Source: Virgibacillus subterraneus
GTDB lineage: Bacteria > Bacillota > Bacilli > Bacillales > Amphibacillaceae
DNA: 64,000 nt
Reading direction: 5' to 3'
NCBI RefSeq assembly: GCF_900110695.1
Contig: NZ_FOEH01000001.1
Location: forward strand, 124,001-188,000
Notes under the pieces: generated by a model
Database searches by the model: none
What the model was told of the DNA's origin: nothing
The model's input: the letters and a program-made list of their open reading frames with translations, nothing else
Made by a program: the position numbers and the translations under genes
Shown: positions 1 to 8,598 of the stretch, piece by piece
Position numbering within the stretch: position 1 is the first letter of the stretch
Layout: each line of letters starts with the position of its first letter

Positions 1-472
1 TGACGGACTTACCTTTGGCGGTGGCTGTGAACTTGCATTAACTTTTGATATTCGTATTGCCGAGGAACATACGACAATAGGTCTTCCGGAAGTAAAGCTT
101 GGCTTGTTCCCGGGTGGCGGCGGAACCCAAAGACTGCCCCGACTTGTTGGAGAAGCAAAAGCCAAAGAGCTTATGTTTACCGGCGAACCGATTACAGCAG
201 ACGCAGCAGAGAAAATAGGATTAGTGAATCATGTTGTTCCAACTGGTGATGGGCTGAATAAGGCTATGAATCTAGCAAATCAAATTGCTGACAAATCACT
301 CCAGTCACTATCAAGGATTAAACAAGCTGTCGACGAAGGAATAGAAATGAATCTAAGGGATGGCATTGAACGAGAGGCAACTCTCTTTACAGATGTCTTT
401 CAAACCGATGATGTTAAAGAAGGTGTACAGGCATTTATTGAGAAAAGAAAAGCGAACTTTAAGCATCAATAG
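1..472 (+). CDS. enoyl-CoA hydratase/isomerase family protein (C-terminal part)
   Basis: The gene enters from the left edge; the open frame runs from base 2 to the TAG at 470-472. The visible part has the crotonase signature: GGGCELAL, which carries an oxyanion-hole glycine, then DIRIAEE and the GLPEVKLGLFPGGGGTQRLPRLVG-type block that follows in this fold, with the catalytic-glutamate region. Enoyl-CoA hydratases add water to 2-enoyl-CoA in beta-oxidation. The next gene is an acyl-CoA dehydrogenase, so a fatty-acid oxidation operon is likely. The N-terminal half is missing, so fusion to a 3-hydroxyacyl-CoA dehydrogenase (FadB/FadN type) cannot be excluded. Confidence 0.9.
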   Translation, partial: DGLTFGGGCELALTFDIRIAEEHTTIGLPEVKLGLFPGGGGTQRLPRLVGEAKAKELMFTGEPITADAAEKIGLVNHVVPTGDGLNKAMNLANQIADKSLQSLSRIKQAVDEGIEMNLRDGIEREATLFTDVFQTDDVKEGVQAFIEKRKANFKHQ

Positions 473-486
473 GGAGAGTGAATAAA

Positions 487-2235
487 TTGGCAACTATTAA
501 AACCGGAAATTATGGTGGTTCTTACTTAGTTAATCAGATAAAAGCGAATGATGCGTTTTTCCCGGAAGATTTAACAGACGAACATAAAATGATTGAAAAG
601 ACAGCACAGCAATTTGCTATTAAAGAAGTTGAACCGCGTCATGAAGAGATTGAAGCACAACAGTTTAATGTTGTCGTTGACTTGATGAAGAAGGCGGGGG
701 ATCTTGGATTGCTTGCCCACAGCATCCCTGAAGAATTTGGAGGCCTGGGACTAGATAAGATTAGCAAAGGTATAGTCGGGGAGCAGATTGGACAGACAGG
801 AAGCTATGGTGTAGCACACTCCAATCATACATGTATTGCAACACTGCCAATTACCTATTACGGGACAACCGAGCAGAAAGAAAAGTATCTTCCTAAACTG
901 GCGAGCGGGGAATATATTGGTGCTTACTGTTTAACAGAGCCTGAAGCAGGGTCTGATGCGATGTCAGGGAAGACAACTGCAGTCCTGAACGAAGCTAAAA
1001 CACATTACCTGCTAAATGGTACGAAAATATATATTACTAACTCCTCTTTTTCGGATACATTTATTGTCTATGCAAAAGTGGATGGGGAAAAGTTCACTAC
1101 TTTTATCGTGGAGAAAGATTTCCCAGGATTAAAGCTTGGACCCGAGGAGAAAAAGATGGGAATTAAAGGCTCGTCAACAAGGTCCGTAATTTTAGAAGAT
1201 TGTGAAGTCCCTGTTGCAAACCTGCTTGGAGAAATTGGCAGGGGTCACATCATCGCGTTTACTGTCTTAAATCTTGGGCGGTTTAATCTTGGATCAGCCT
1301 GTGTAGGCGCATCCAAGTATGCATTAAAAGAAACAGTATCCCATATTAAGGAACGGAAGCAATTCAAGCAAGCACTTGCTGACTTTGGAGCTTCCAAGGA
1401 AAAAATAGCGAAAATGGCAGCACGAATTTATGCGTCTGAATCAATGCAATACAGAACGTCCGCATTATTGGAGCAGGCAATGAAAGGGCTTGACCAGGAA
1501 GCGGATAAACGTGTTGTCGCAGCAGGTTTATCTGAATATGCCCTGGAATGTGCAGCATGCAAGGTATATGGCTCGGAGACATTGGATTACTTGGCAGATG
1601 AAGGCCTTCAGCTACACGGCGGAGCAGGATTTATCAATGAATACCGGATTGAACAGATATACAGGGATTCCAGAATTAATCGTATATTTGAAGGAACGAA
1701 TGAAGTGAATCGCTTACTCTTAACAGGGCAGTTCCTGAAAAAATCACTGAAAGGAGAACTTCCTTACGAGCAAGCCGTAACGAATGCTTTTCAACGGTTG
1801 CAAGAGGGGCACAATGACCCGGATAAATACGTAAAGCTTATCGAGGATTTAAGGGCGATTTATCTTGTACAAGTAGAGCTTGCCCGCAGGAAATTTGACG
1901 AGCAATTGGAAACACAGCAAGAAGTCCTCATGAAACTATCAGACGTGGCTATCCACTTGTATGCATCCGAGTCGGCAGTGCTGCGTACCAAAAAAGAAAT
2001 AGATTCCAAGGGAGCAGCACCGCTAAAGGAAATGTTGATGGAAACGTCACTTGAAGAAGCATTTAATCAGGTGCTGTTCATCGTAAGACAGCTTGATCAG
2101 GAGCTCTTCGAAAATAACGATGTAATCAGAAAGCAGGTTTATTCCATGCTCATGAGTCATTCTTTCTCAGGCTCAATCAATCGAAACAGGAGTATTGCAG
2201 CGAAGATATATGAGGACAACGGGTATAGCAGATGA
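487..2235 (+). CDS. acyl-CoA dehydrogenase (FadE-like)
   Basis: This flavoenzyme performs the first, alpha-beta dehydrogenating step of beta-oxidation. About 582 residues, with the usual N-terminal helical domain, the YCLTEPEAGSDA flavin/substrate loop near residue 150, and a C-terminal helical domain containing QLHGGAGF and YRDSRINRIFEGTNEVNR motifs. The extra ~150 residues after that block match the long FadE-type dehydrogenases of Bacillaceae rather than the ~380-residue short form. A GTG at 478 is in frame but lies 1 nt after the AGGGAG at 471-476; TTG at 487 has proper spacing and is preferred. It follows the enoyl-CoA hydratase by a few bases and is surely co-transcribed. Confidence 0.93.
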   Translation: MATIKTGNYGGSYLVNQIKANDAFFPEDLTDEHKMIEKTAQQFAIKEVEPRHEEIEAQQFNVVVDLMKKAGDLGLLAHSIPEEFGGLGLDKISKGIVGEQIGQTGSYGVAHSNHTCIATLPITYYGTTEQKEKYLPKLASGEYIGAYCLTEPEAGSDAMSGKTTAVLNEAKTHYLLNGTKIYITNSSFSDTFIVYAKVDGEKFTTFIVEKDFPGLKLGPEEKKMGIKGSSTRSVILEDCEVPVANLLGEIGRGHIIAFTVLNLGRFNLGSACVGASKYALKETVSHIKERKQFKQALADFGASKEKIAKMAARIYASESMQYRTSALLEQAMKGLDQEADKRVVAAGLSEYALECAACKVYGSETLDYLADEGLQLHGGAGFINEYRIEQIYRDSRINRIFEGTNEVNRLLLTGQFLKKSLKGELPYEQAVTNAFQRLQEGHNDPDKYVKLIEDLRAIYLVQVELARRKFDEQLETQQEVLMKLSDVAIHLYASESAVLRTKKEIDSKGAAPLKEMLMETSLEEAFNQVLFIVRQLDQELFENNDVIRKQVYSMLMSHSFSGSINRNRSIAAKIYEDNGYSR

Positions 2236-2255
2236 ACTTTTGATAAATAAGTGGT

Positions 2256-2299
2256 TCAGTCGGGGGAGTGCAAATCATTGGCTGGGCTGCTTTTTTAAT
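2256..2299 (+). terminator. probable terminator of the fatty-acid oxidation operon
   Basis: An imperfect stem (GGTTCAGTC with GGCTGGGCT, several G-U pairs) is followed by CTTTTTT. It lies just after the acyl-CoA dehydrogenase stop codon. The T-run also forms the left edge of the following repeat block. Confidence 0.5.
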
Positions 2300-2568
2300 T
2301 CTTGTTTCTCGGTTGGTCGATATTTTGTATCTTGAGTTGATATATCGTGTTTGCGGTTGATATCTTGTATTTCGAGTTGATATACCGTGTTTGCGGTTGA
2401 TATCTTGTATCTCGAGTTGATATATCGTGTTTGCGGTTGATATCTAGTATTTCAAGTTGATATATCGTGTTTGCGGGTTGATATCCTGTATTTCAAGTTG
2501 AAATCTCACAAATGCGGTTGATATCCCATATTTTCGAGTTGATATCCCTCAATTTCAGTCGATAAACA
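2287..2568. repeat. degenerate ~20-bp tandem repeat block, copy 1
   Basis: About 14 head-to-tail units of roughly 20 bp, each built on GGTTGATATnnnGTATTTCG or AGTTGATATATCGTGTTTGC, giving an alternating 40-bp higher-order period. No reading frame or RNA gene is evident. The left edge (2287-2322) is nearly identical, with 1 mismatch in 36, to the left edge of a second block at 4929-4964. The stretch between 2236 and 2736 contains only this block and two hairpins. Confidence 0.85.
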
Positions 2569-2571
2569 GAA

Positions 2572-2605
2572 AGAGCATTTTCCAAATAGGAATCTGCTCT
2601 TTTTT
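2572..2605 (+). terminator. hairpin with T-run at the end of repeat block 1
   Basis: AGAGCA at 2572-2577 pairs with TGCTCT at 2595-2600, followed by a T-run. It directly follows the last repeat unit and may be the true end of the upstream transcript or part of the repeat element. Confidence 0.5.
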
Positions 2606-2736
2606 ATTTATCAAATTTACCTTTTGTATGCAATTGGTAGTAACATGGAAATAGAATTTATTATTTCAGTAATCTTACCTGAAACTATTTCACCACTTTT
2701 TGTATCTAATGATTAGATCTAGGAAAGGAGGCTACA

Positions 2737-3273
2737 ATGAACGTCGTCAGCGAATTTAAAAAGGCTAAAAAAGGAAATTCCCGAGCATTTGAACGATTGA
2801 TCGTTGAACATAAGACGCTGATGTTTCGCGCAGCAATGTCGGTTTTACATAATGAAGAAGATAGTGCTGATGCGATTCAGGAAGCAATTTTAAAGGCGTA
2901 TCGTTCACTTCATTCCTTACGAGAACCAGATTTATTTAAAACGTGGCTGTTACGAATTGTGATGAATGAGTCCTATCAAATCATACGTAAAAATAAAAAA
3001 GTTACAACACTGGAGGATTGGAACCAACCGCTTATTACCGAACAAGGATATCAACAAGTGGAAGTCGACCAAATGCTTCGTCTATTACCAGAAGATCAAG
3101 CACAGCTGTTAACGATGTTTTATATTGAGGGAATGACAAGTAATGATTTGGCACAGATTCTTCAAATTCCCGAAAATACTGTGAAGACAAGGATTAAGCG
3201 CTCGAAGGAAAAAATCAGAAACCTTTATGAGGAGGAGGAGGCTACCAAATGGAAAAATGGGAAAAATCTATGA
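2737..3273 (+). CDS. ECF-type sigma-70 family RNA polymerase sigma factor
   Basis: 178 residues. Region 2 lies at about residues 20-90 (DSADAIQEAILKAYRSL and FKTWLLRIVMNE) and region 4 at about residues 115-165 (LPEDQAQLL, then a helix-turn-helix ending ENTVKTRIKRSKEKIR). It should direct core polymerase to a small regulon, probably for envelope stress, as for the SigV/SigW-like factors paired with DUF4179 proteins. An AAAGGAGG site ends 6 nt before the ATG. The last 25 nt overlap the next gene, which indicates translational coupling with a membrane partner that is likely its anti-sigma factor. Confidence 0.9.
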   Translation: MNVVSEFKKAKKGNSRAFERLIVEHKTLMFRAAMSVLHNEEDSADAIQEAILKAYRSLHSLREPDLFKTWLLRIVMNESYQIIRKNKKVTTLEDWNQPLITEQGYQQVEVDQMLRLLPEDQAQLLTMFYIEGMTSNDLAQILQIPENTVKTRIKRSKEKIRNLYEEEEATKWKNGKNL

Positions 3274-4568
3274 AGGAATTCAGTAACCCTGAGACTCCAC
3301 AATCAGTAGAAGATAGATTGATGACGACTTTTGAGAAATTACCAAAGAAGCGAAAGCGTCCCAAAATGATCAATGGATTGATTGCCGCAGTGTTAGGCCT
3401 CTCAATCATATCAGGAGCAACTTTTATGTCGCCTGCACTTGCCAGCACATTAAAGTCGATGCCGTTTATGGATTCATTGTTTGAACTGTTTGGGGACGAA
3501 GGTGTTCAACATGCTGATAAAGAAGGATTGGGTACGGAAATTTATGAGGTATTTGAATATGACGATAAAAGGGTTACCTTTACCAATTACATCTATGATG
3601 GCAATCGCTTTGCACTTGAATTTAAATTGGATCCTTACGACACTATTTTACCTGAAGAAAAACGACCATATAACGCCTTTCCTCATGCCTTTTATATTAA
3701 TGATACCTTTCTAAATGTACCAAGTATAAATATTCGTTCAGTTAAGATGGCGGATGGGAGCTATACTGGAGTAATGACGTTTTCGCCTAGTATTGATTTA
3801 CCTGAGGAGTTTACTTTCGGTATGAAGGATTTTCCAAAGAGTGATGATTGGTTTGGGCAAATAAATATTAAGCATAACACCAAAAATACGAATATCGTTC
3901 TTGATAAATTTAAAAAATATGGGGACATTGAAATTACTTACCAAGCGTTATCTTTTACTCCTTTGTCTACTGCACTGATGCTGGACTTTAAAAACGAGTC
4001 AAAGATGTACAACAAGTTGTTTGATCAGAATAAAAATATTAACTTTTTTGTCTTAGATGATGAAGGTAAGATTTTAGATCTATTAAATATCAGCAGCCAT
4101 GGTCCTAATAACTCTGAAATGAATTTTGACTATAAAGGAATTTTGGAGCCATTGGATAACCCCCCTCGTTCTATTACGATAAAACCGTATTTAACGAGAA
4201 TAAACGATACTGGTTTTGAAGCTAAGGAGTATCAATCAAATTGGAAGGGTGCCCCTGCTACGATTGCGACAGCTGATGATTGGAAATTGGAAGTCAGTAA
4301 TGTTCAAAGAAATAATAATGATTTACAATTGACGTTAAAAGCACTGGGGGATGTTCCTTACCGTAATCTTACGGTGAAATTTGAAGATGATAAAGGCAAA
4401 GACTACTGGAGTGAACCCATCTATGAAAAGATAATAGATAATAAATATGAGATTCAGTTAGTTTTTAAAGATGTTCCCCAAGATGAGAATTTAGATATCT
4501 TTACGAAAATTTATGAGAAACCACAGTTTATAGAAGAGTTGGAAATTGAGATTCCTGTGGAAGAATAA
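3249..4568 (+). CDS. DUF4179 domain membrane protein, probable anti-sigma factor
   Basis: 439 residues: a short cytoplasmic N terminus (about 1-40, rich in K/R just before the membrane), one membrane segment at about 41-60 (GLIAAVLGLSIISGATF), then a long extracytoplasmic region. The PALASTLKSMP-type stretch after the helix is typical of DUF4179 proteins, which are usually encoded directly downstream of a sigma factor. Proposed role: hold the sigma factor inactive until an envelope signal arrives; inferred from context. Its RBS GAGGAGG lies inside the end of the sigma gene. Confidence 0.85.
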   Translation: MEKWEKSMKEFSNPETPQSVEDRLMTTFEKLPKKRKRPKMINGLIAAVLGLSIISGATFMSPALASTLKSMPFMDSLFELFGDEGVQHADKEGLGTEIYEVFEYDDKRVTFTNYIYDGNRFALEFKLDPYDTILPEEKRPYNAFPHAFYINDTFLNVPSINIRSVKMADGSYTGVMTFSPSIDLPEEFTFGMKDFPKSDDWFGQINIKHNTKNTNIVLDKFKKYGDIEITYQALSFTPLSTALMLDFKNESKMYNKLFDQNKNINFFVLDDEGKILDLLNISSHGPNNSEMNFDYKGILEPLDNPPRSITIKPYLTRINDTGFEAKEYQSNWKGAPATIATADDWKLEVSNVQRNNNDLQLTLKALGDVPYRNLTVKFEDDKGKDYWSEPIYEKIIDNKYEIQLVFKDVPQDENLDIFTKIYEKPQFIEELEIEIPVEE

Positions 4569-4656
4569 TTAAAGGCTCCTGTAAAAAAGGTAACGGATTC
4601 AGTTTTCAAGGAGAAAATACATGATGCATAAAGTAAGTTAGAGGGAGGTGGAAAGC

Positions 4657-4812
4657 TTGATTTGGATATACTTTTTAGTATCACCAATAGCCCTTATCAT
4701 ACTAATCGCCATTATATTCGACAAAAAATATAACGTTAAAGAGGTACGAAAAGTGGACGAAAGAAGAATGGACAGAATATGGGCAATTGCGGAAAAAAGC
4801 AACCTATCCTAG
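4657..4812 (+). CDS. small membrane protein (51 aa)
   Basis: A TTG start lies 6-7 nt after GAGGGAGGTGG. The product starts MIWIYFLVSPIALIILIAII, one clear hydrophobic helix, and ends with a charged tail (DERRMDRIWAIAEKSNLS). It follows the sigma/DUF4179 pair and precedes a good terminator, so it is probably the third gene of that operon. No family is recognised. The very strong RBS and compact placement support it as a real gene. Confidence 0.65.
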   Translation: MIWIYFLVSPIALIILIAIIFDKKYNVKEVRKVDERRMDRIWAIAEKSNLS

Positions 4813-4864
4813 TTTTTATATACGGGTCAGATTGTGGAAGAAGGTAGTAATTCTAACATTGAAT

Positions 4865-4896
4865 AAGCACAGAAGTTAAATTCTGTGCTTTTTTGT
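4865..4896 (+). terminator. rho-independent terminator of the sigma-factor operon
   Basis: AAGCACAGAA pairs perfectly with TTCTGTGCTT, loop GTTAAA, followed by TTTTG. Confidence 0.9.
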
Positions 4897-4928
4897 TTGC
4901 TATTTATACTGTAATTATCTTACTGATA

Positions 4929-5150
4929 CTGCTTTTTTAATTCTTGTATCTCGGTTGGTCGATAAACGGCATTTCCGGTCGATAAACCACATTCTCGGTT
5001 GATATCCCGCATTCTCAGTTGATATACCGAATTCCCGGTTGATATATCACATTTTGAGTCGATAAACCGCATTCCAAGTCGATAAACCACATTCCTGGTC
5101 GATATCCCACATCCCCGGTCGATATATCACAATCCCACTTAACAAAATCC
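4929..5150. repeat. degenerate ~20-bp tandem repeat block, copy 2
   Basis: About 9-10 head-to-tail units of the form GGTCGATAAACCGCATTCnC or GGTTGATATCCCGCATTCTC. The units are related to block 1 at 2287-2568, but here the GTCGATAAA variant dominates. The first 36 bp match block 1 with one mismatch. The gap 4813-5216 holds only this block and two terminators. Confidence 0.85.
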
Positions 5151-5159
5151 TATTGCATC

Positions 5160-5202
5160 AAAAGTAAGAGCATTAAATTGCGCCTGTGCAATCCAATGCT
5201 CC
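5160..5202 (-). terminator. terminator of the aldehyde dehydrogenase operon
   Basis: Read on the minus strand, GAGCATT...AATGCTC encloses an inner ATTGCAC/GCGCAAT stem and is followed by a T-rich tail (TTACTTTT). It lies just after the stop codon of the minus-strand aldehyde dehydrogenase gene. Confidence 0.65.
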
Positions 5203-5216
5203 ATTCTACTCTACGT

Positions 5217-6644
5217 TTATTGTTTCAGTTTCATACCGATAAACTTCAACTGGGTCATATCTTCGACGGCATATTTTACGCCTTCTTTACCAATACCACT
5301 TTGTTTCACACCGCCATACGGGTGGTTGTCCTGGCGGTATGTTGATATCTCATTGATCCATACGCCACCCATCTCAAGCTTGTCAGCAACACGCAGCGCC
5401 CGGTCCAGGTCCTTTGTAAAGACACCTGCCTGTAACCCGTAAATGGAATCATTGGAAAAGCCGACAACTTGATCTTCCGTATCAAATGGAATGACCGATA
5501 CAATTGGCGCGAATACTTCTTCGGCGATGATTTTCATGTTTTTATCAACATTTGTCATGATAGTGGGCGTTAATATCGTCCCTTTTTGATCGCCGCCTGC
5601 TGCTATTTTCGCTCCATTCTCCACGGCATCGTCAACCCACTGTTTGGCCCGTGTTGCTTCTTCTTCACTTATCATCGGTCCAATATCAGTGTCTTCATCC
5701 ACTGGGTTTCCAATTTTTAAGTCATTTGTTTGCTTAACATATTGCTCCAGAAACTGATCATAGATATTTTTCTGGACGTAAACCCGTTGTGCTGAGATAC
5801 ATACTTGTCCTGAAAAAGCAAAGGCCCCTTTGACTAAAAGCTTAACTGCTTGTTCTACATCAGTATCATCGAATAGTATATTCGGTGAGTTCGAACCAAG
5901 CTCAAGGGTAACCTTTTTTAGACCGGCAGTTTTTCTAATCGACCTGCCAACGGGTAAGCTTCCAGTGAATGATACTTTATGGACTTTATCGTGTTGGACA
6001 AGTGGTTCTCCAACCTCTTTTCCCGTACCCGTTACAAGGTTCAATACACCATCCGGGAGACCTGCTTCTGTAAATAATTTTGTAAGCATATGAGCGGATA
6101 TAGGTGTTTTTTCGGCTGGTTTAAAAATGACAGTATTTCCTGCAGCAATTGCTGGAGCAATTTTGTGCAGCGATAGATTTAATGGAAAGTTAAAGGGAGT
6201 AATAGCGCCCACAACGCCCAACGGTACTCTCTTTACTAATCCCAGCCGCCCTTCACCACCTATTGCTGCATCCATTGGAACTACCTCGCCAGATATGTGT
6301 TTTGCCTCTTCTGATGCAAAACGGATAACTTGGACAGCTCGCCCAACTTCATCACGGCTGAAAGTGATTGGTTTTCCTGCTTCTTTAACAATCGTTTGTG
6401 CAAACTCTTCGGTGTTCTTTTCCAGTAAATCAGCCGTTTTTCGTAAAATATCAGCCCGCTCATGTGCCGTCATGTTTTTCATTGTGTTATGGAACGTATC
6501 AAACGAATTAGTTATGGCATCCTCAAGATCATCCCGGGAAGCTAGTGCAATCTCTTGCACTTTCTCATTGTTATATGGGTTTATAACATCCGTGGTGTTC
6601 TCACTGGTGTTGCGTTCTTGACCATTAATAATCGAACCTATCAT
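5217..6644 (-). CDS. NAD(P)-dependent aldehyde dehydrogenase
   Basis: 475 residues, full length for the ALDH superfamily. The GNTVIFKPAEKTP cofactor loop, the FTGSLPVGRSI Rossmann turn, the ELGSNSP block holding the general-base Glu, the catalytic Cys in GQVCISAQR, and EEVFAPIV are all visible. It oxidises an aldehyde to the acid in the cytosol. The gene follows an acetolactate-synthase-like gene by about 20 bp, with a strong AAGGAGGA site before the ATG, so the two form an operon. The native substrate cannot be told from sequence; ELGSNSP in place of the usual ELGGKSP is a subfamily feature. Confidence 0.93.
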   Translation of the reverse strand: MIGSIINGQERNTSENTTDVINPYNNEKVQEIALASRDDLEDAITNSFDTFHNTMKNMTAHERADILRKTADLLEKNTEEFAQTIVKEAGKPITFSRDEVGRAVQVIRFASEEAKHISGEVVPMDAAIGGEGRLGLVKRVPLGVVGAITPFNFPLNLSLHKIAPAIAAGNTVIFKPAEKTPISAHMLTKLFTEAGLPDGVLNLVTGTGKEVGEPLVQHDKVHKVSFTGSLPVGRSIRKTAGLKKVTLELGSNSPNILFDDTDVEQAVKLLVKGAFAFSGQVCISAQRVYVQKNIYDQFLEQYVKQTNDLKIGNPVDEDTDIGPMISEEEATRAKQWVDDAVENGAKIAAGGDQKGTILTPTIMTNVDKNMKIIAEEVFAPIVSVIPFDTEDQVVGFSNDSIYGLQAGVFTKDLDRALRVADKLEMGGVWINEISTYRQDNHPYGGVKQSGIGKEGVKYAVEDMTQLKFIGMKLKQ

Positions 6645-6665
6645 TTATATCCTCCTTCCTGAGAA

Positions 6666-8297
6666 CTAACAGATTATATCTCCTAATTTCTCGGTTAATT
6701 TCATGTTCTCACTGTAATCAACTGGACAATCGATAAATACAGGTTTATTCATTGCTATCGCTTCTTCCAGTGCTGGCTTCAAATCTTCTGCTTTATCTAT
6801 TTTCATTGCTTCAAACCCATATGATTCAGCAAGTTGAATATAGTCGGGATTGCCAAATTTAATATAGGATGCACGATCGAATTTCTTTAATTGGTGCCAT
6901 TCAATTAGCCCGTATCCATCATCTCTCCACATTAAGACAATAATTGGCAGATTCAGTCGTTTGGCTGTTTCCAATTCAGCACCTGTCATTTGAAAAGAAC
7001 CATCTCCACATACCGCTACAACATTACGTTCCGGGTGAACCATTTTTGCTGCAATTGCACTTGGAACAGCCACACCCATAGAAGCAAGACCGTTCGATAT
7101 CAGGCATGTATTTGGTTCATAACAGTGGTACATCCGAGCCATCCACATTTTGTGGGCACCAACATCAGATATAGCAATATCCTCTTCCTTTAAAACAGAC
7201 CGTAAATCGGCAATGATTTTTTGTGGCTTTACTGGGAAACTGGAATCATCCTTATATGATTCAAATTCATCCAATGCCTTCTTTCTTACACCTGCAACCC
7301 AATCCATATTTCTGTCTTTGGATTCAAGTAGTCCCGCTAACTGTTGAAGGTTTGCTTTTAAATCTCCTAAAACACTTAGAATAACCGGGTAATTTTCATC
7401 GGTCTCAGCTTCCTCAGTGTCGATATGAATAACAGACTTTTTGCCATCCGGATTCCAATCCTTAGGCGAATATTCAGCCATATCAAATCCAATGGTAATA
7501 ATTAAATCGGAACTGTCAAAGCCACACGTAATGTAATCCTGTCCGCCAATCCCAGCTGTCAGCAAGCTGTGCTCATTTTCCCAGGGTACAGTTCCTTTTC
7601 CCATAAAAGAATTGACAATAGGCAGGTGGCTTTTATCAATCAGACTCCGCATTTCATCTACGGCCTTTTGCCTGGTAATACCATTTCCTGCAAGAATAAT
7701 TGGGTGCTCTGCCTCCTCAATCAATTTTGCAGCACGTTTGATTATTTTAGGGCTTGCTTCAGTATGTGGTCTGTCAGTTGGTTTTATTGGAGATGCATCA
7801 ACCTCCATGTCAGCAATATCTTCAGGGAGATCAATGTGTGTTGCTCCCCATTTCTCTTGCCCCGCTACTTGGAAAGCTTTGCGAACGACTTCAGGTGTGA
7901 TTTCTCCTGTTTTGATTTGGGCATTCCATTTTGTAACAGGCTCATACATATTTATTAGATCATAGTACTGGTGAGAAATTTTATGATGCCGACTAAGTCC
8001 AGCTTGGCCGGTAATTGCAACTAACGGATCATGATCCATATTAGCATTGGCAACGCCTGTCATAAGATTTGTTGCACCTGGACCTAATGTAGCTAAACAA
8101 ACACCCGGTTTCCCAGTTAATCTGCCGTATGTACCAGCCATAAAAGCAGCGCTTGTTTCGTGTCTAGTTACGATAAAGTCAATAGTAGAATCGTAAAGCG
8201 CATTAATGACATCGATATTCTCTTCACCTGGAACTCCGAAAATATATTCAACTCCCTCGTGCTCCATACATTTAACGAGTAATTCCGCAACGTTCAT
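6666..8297 (-). CDS. acetolactate synthase-like thiamine-diphosphate enzyme (catabolic type)
   Basis: About 543 residues in the three-domain ThDP enzyme layout: N-terminal PYR domain with GVPGEEN and the catalytic Glu in TRHETSAAFMAG, central domain near 190-320, and C-terminal PP domain with GDGSFQMTGAELETA running into a DDGYG-type ThDP/Mg motif. Expected reaction: two pyruvates to 2-acetolactate. The length is close to the FAD-independent catabolic AlsS type, and no small regulatory subunit is nearby. Two ATGs are possible; the inner one (8297) sits 9 nt after AAAGGA and is preferred over 8303. First gene of an operon with the aldehyde dehydrogenase, a pairing that argues for carbon overflow or degradation rather than branched-chain amino-acid synthesis. 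Confidence 0.85.
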   Translation of the reverse strand: MNVAELLVKCMEHEGVEYIFGVPGEENIDVINALYDSTIDFIVTRHETSAAFMAGTYGRLTGKPGVCLATLGPGATNLMTGVANANMDHDPLVAITGQAGLSRHHKISHQYYDLINMYEPVTKWNAQIKTGEITPEVVRKAFQVAGQEKWGATHIDLPEDIADMEVDASPIKPTDRPHTEASPKIIKRAAKLIEEAEHPIILAGNGITRQKAVDEMRSLIDKSHLPIVNSFMGKGTVPWENEHSLLTAGIGGQDYITCGFDSSDLIITIGFDMAEYSPKDWNPDGKKSVIHIDTEEAETDENYPVILSVLGDLKANLQQLAGLLESKDRNMDWVAGVRKKALDEFESYKDDSSFPVKPQKIIADLRSVLKEEDIAISDVGAHKMWMARMYHCYEPNTCLISNGLASMGVAVPSAIAAKMVHPERNVVAVCGDGSFQMTGAELETAKRLNLPIIVLMWRDDGYGLIEWHQLKKFDRASYIKFGNPDYIQLAESYGFEAMKIDKAEDLKPALEEAIAMNKPVFIDCPVDYSENMKLTEKLGDIIC

Positions 8298-8332
8298 CAG
8301 CATCCATCCTTTATTTATTTTTGGGCAGTATT

Positions 8333-8464
8333 AAAGTGCAACTAAAAGCTTTACCGAAAGCCAATTTTGCTTCGCAGTTAAGAAAGTATAACTACTTTCT
8401 TACTGCATAAGTGCAACTAAGGCTTTCGCTATTAAAAGCTTTCGCGAAAGCCAAGTTTGCTAAT
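8333..8464. repeat. two-hairpin palindromic repeat upstream of prkA
   Basis: The main unit (8380-8464) is a perfect 9-bp hairpin (AAGAAAGTA/TACTTTCTT), a linker TGCATAAGTGCAACTAA, a second 9-bp hairpin (GGCTTTCGC/GCGAAAGCC) and AAGTTTGCTAA. A shorter relative (AAGTGCAACTAAAAGCTTT...GAAAGCCAATTTTGC) lies at 8335-8370. A full copy with different stem sequences occurs at 10551-10638. The remaining gap up to prkA at 8599 shows nothing else clear. Confidence 0.75.
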
Positions 8465-8598
8465 AGTTTTTGTTAAAAGATGATTAATTATAAGTACAAA
8501 TTAAAAAGTTAGGCTATGATTCCAATAAACTAGTCAGCATGATGAATAAGCTATCCGCATAAGATTATATTAACCACGCCCTAGATGGAGGGAACAGA

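Noticed and set aside
2287-2568. CRISPR array at the 20-bp repeats
   Set aside because: The units are directly contiguous and degenerate, without unique spacers, and no cas genes are near.
6127-6621. 164-codon plus-strand frame
   Set aside because: It is the antisense shadow of the aldehyde dehydrogenase gene and has no RBS or family signature.
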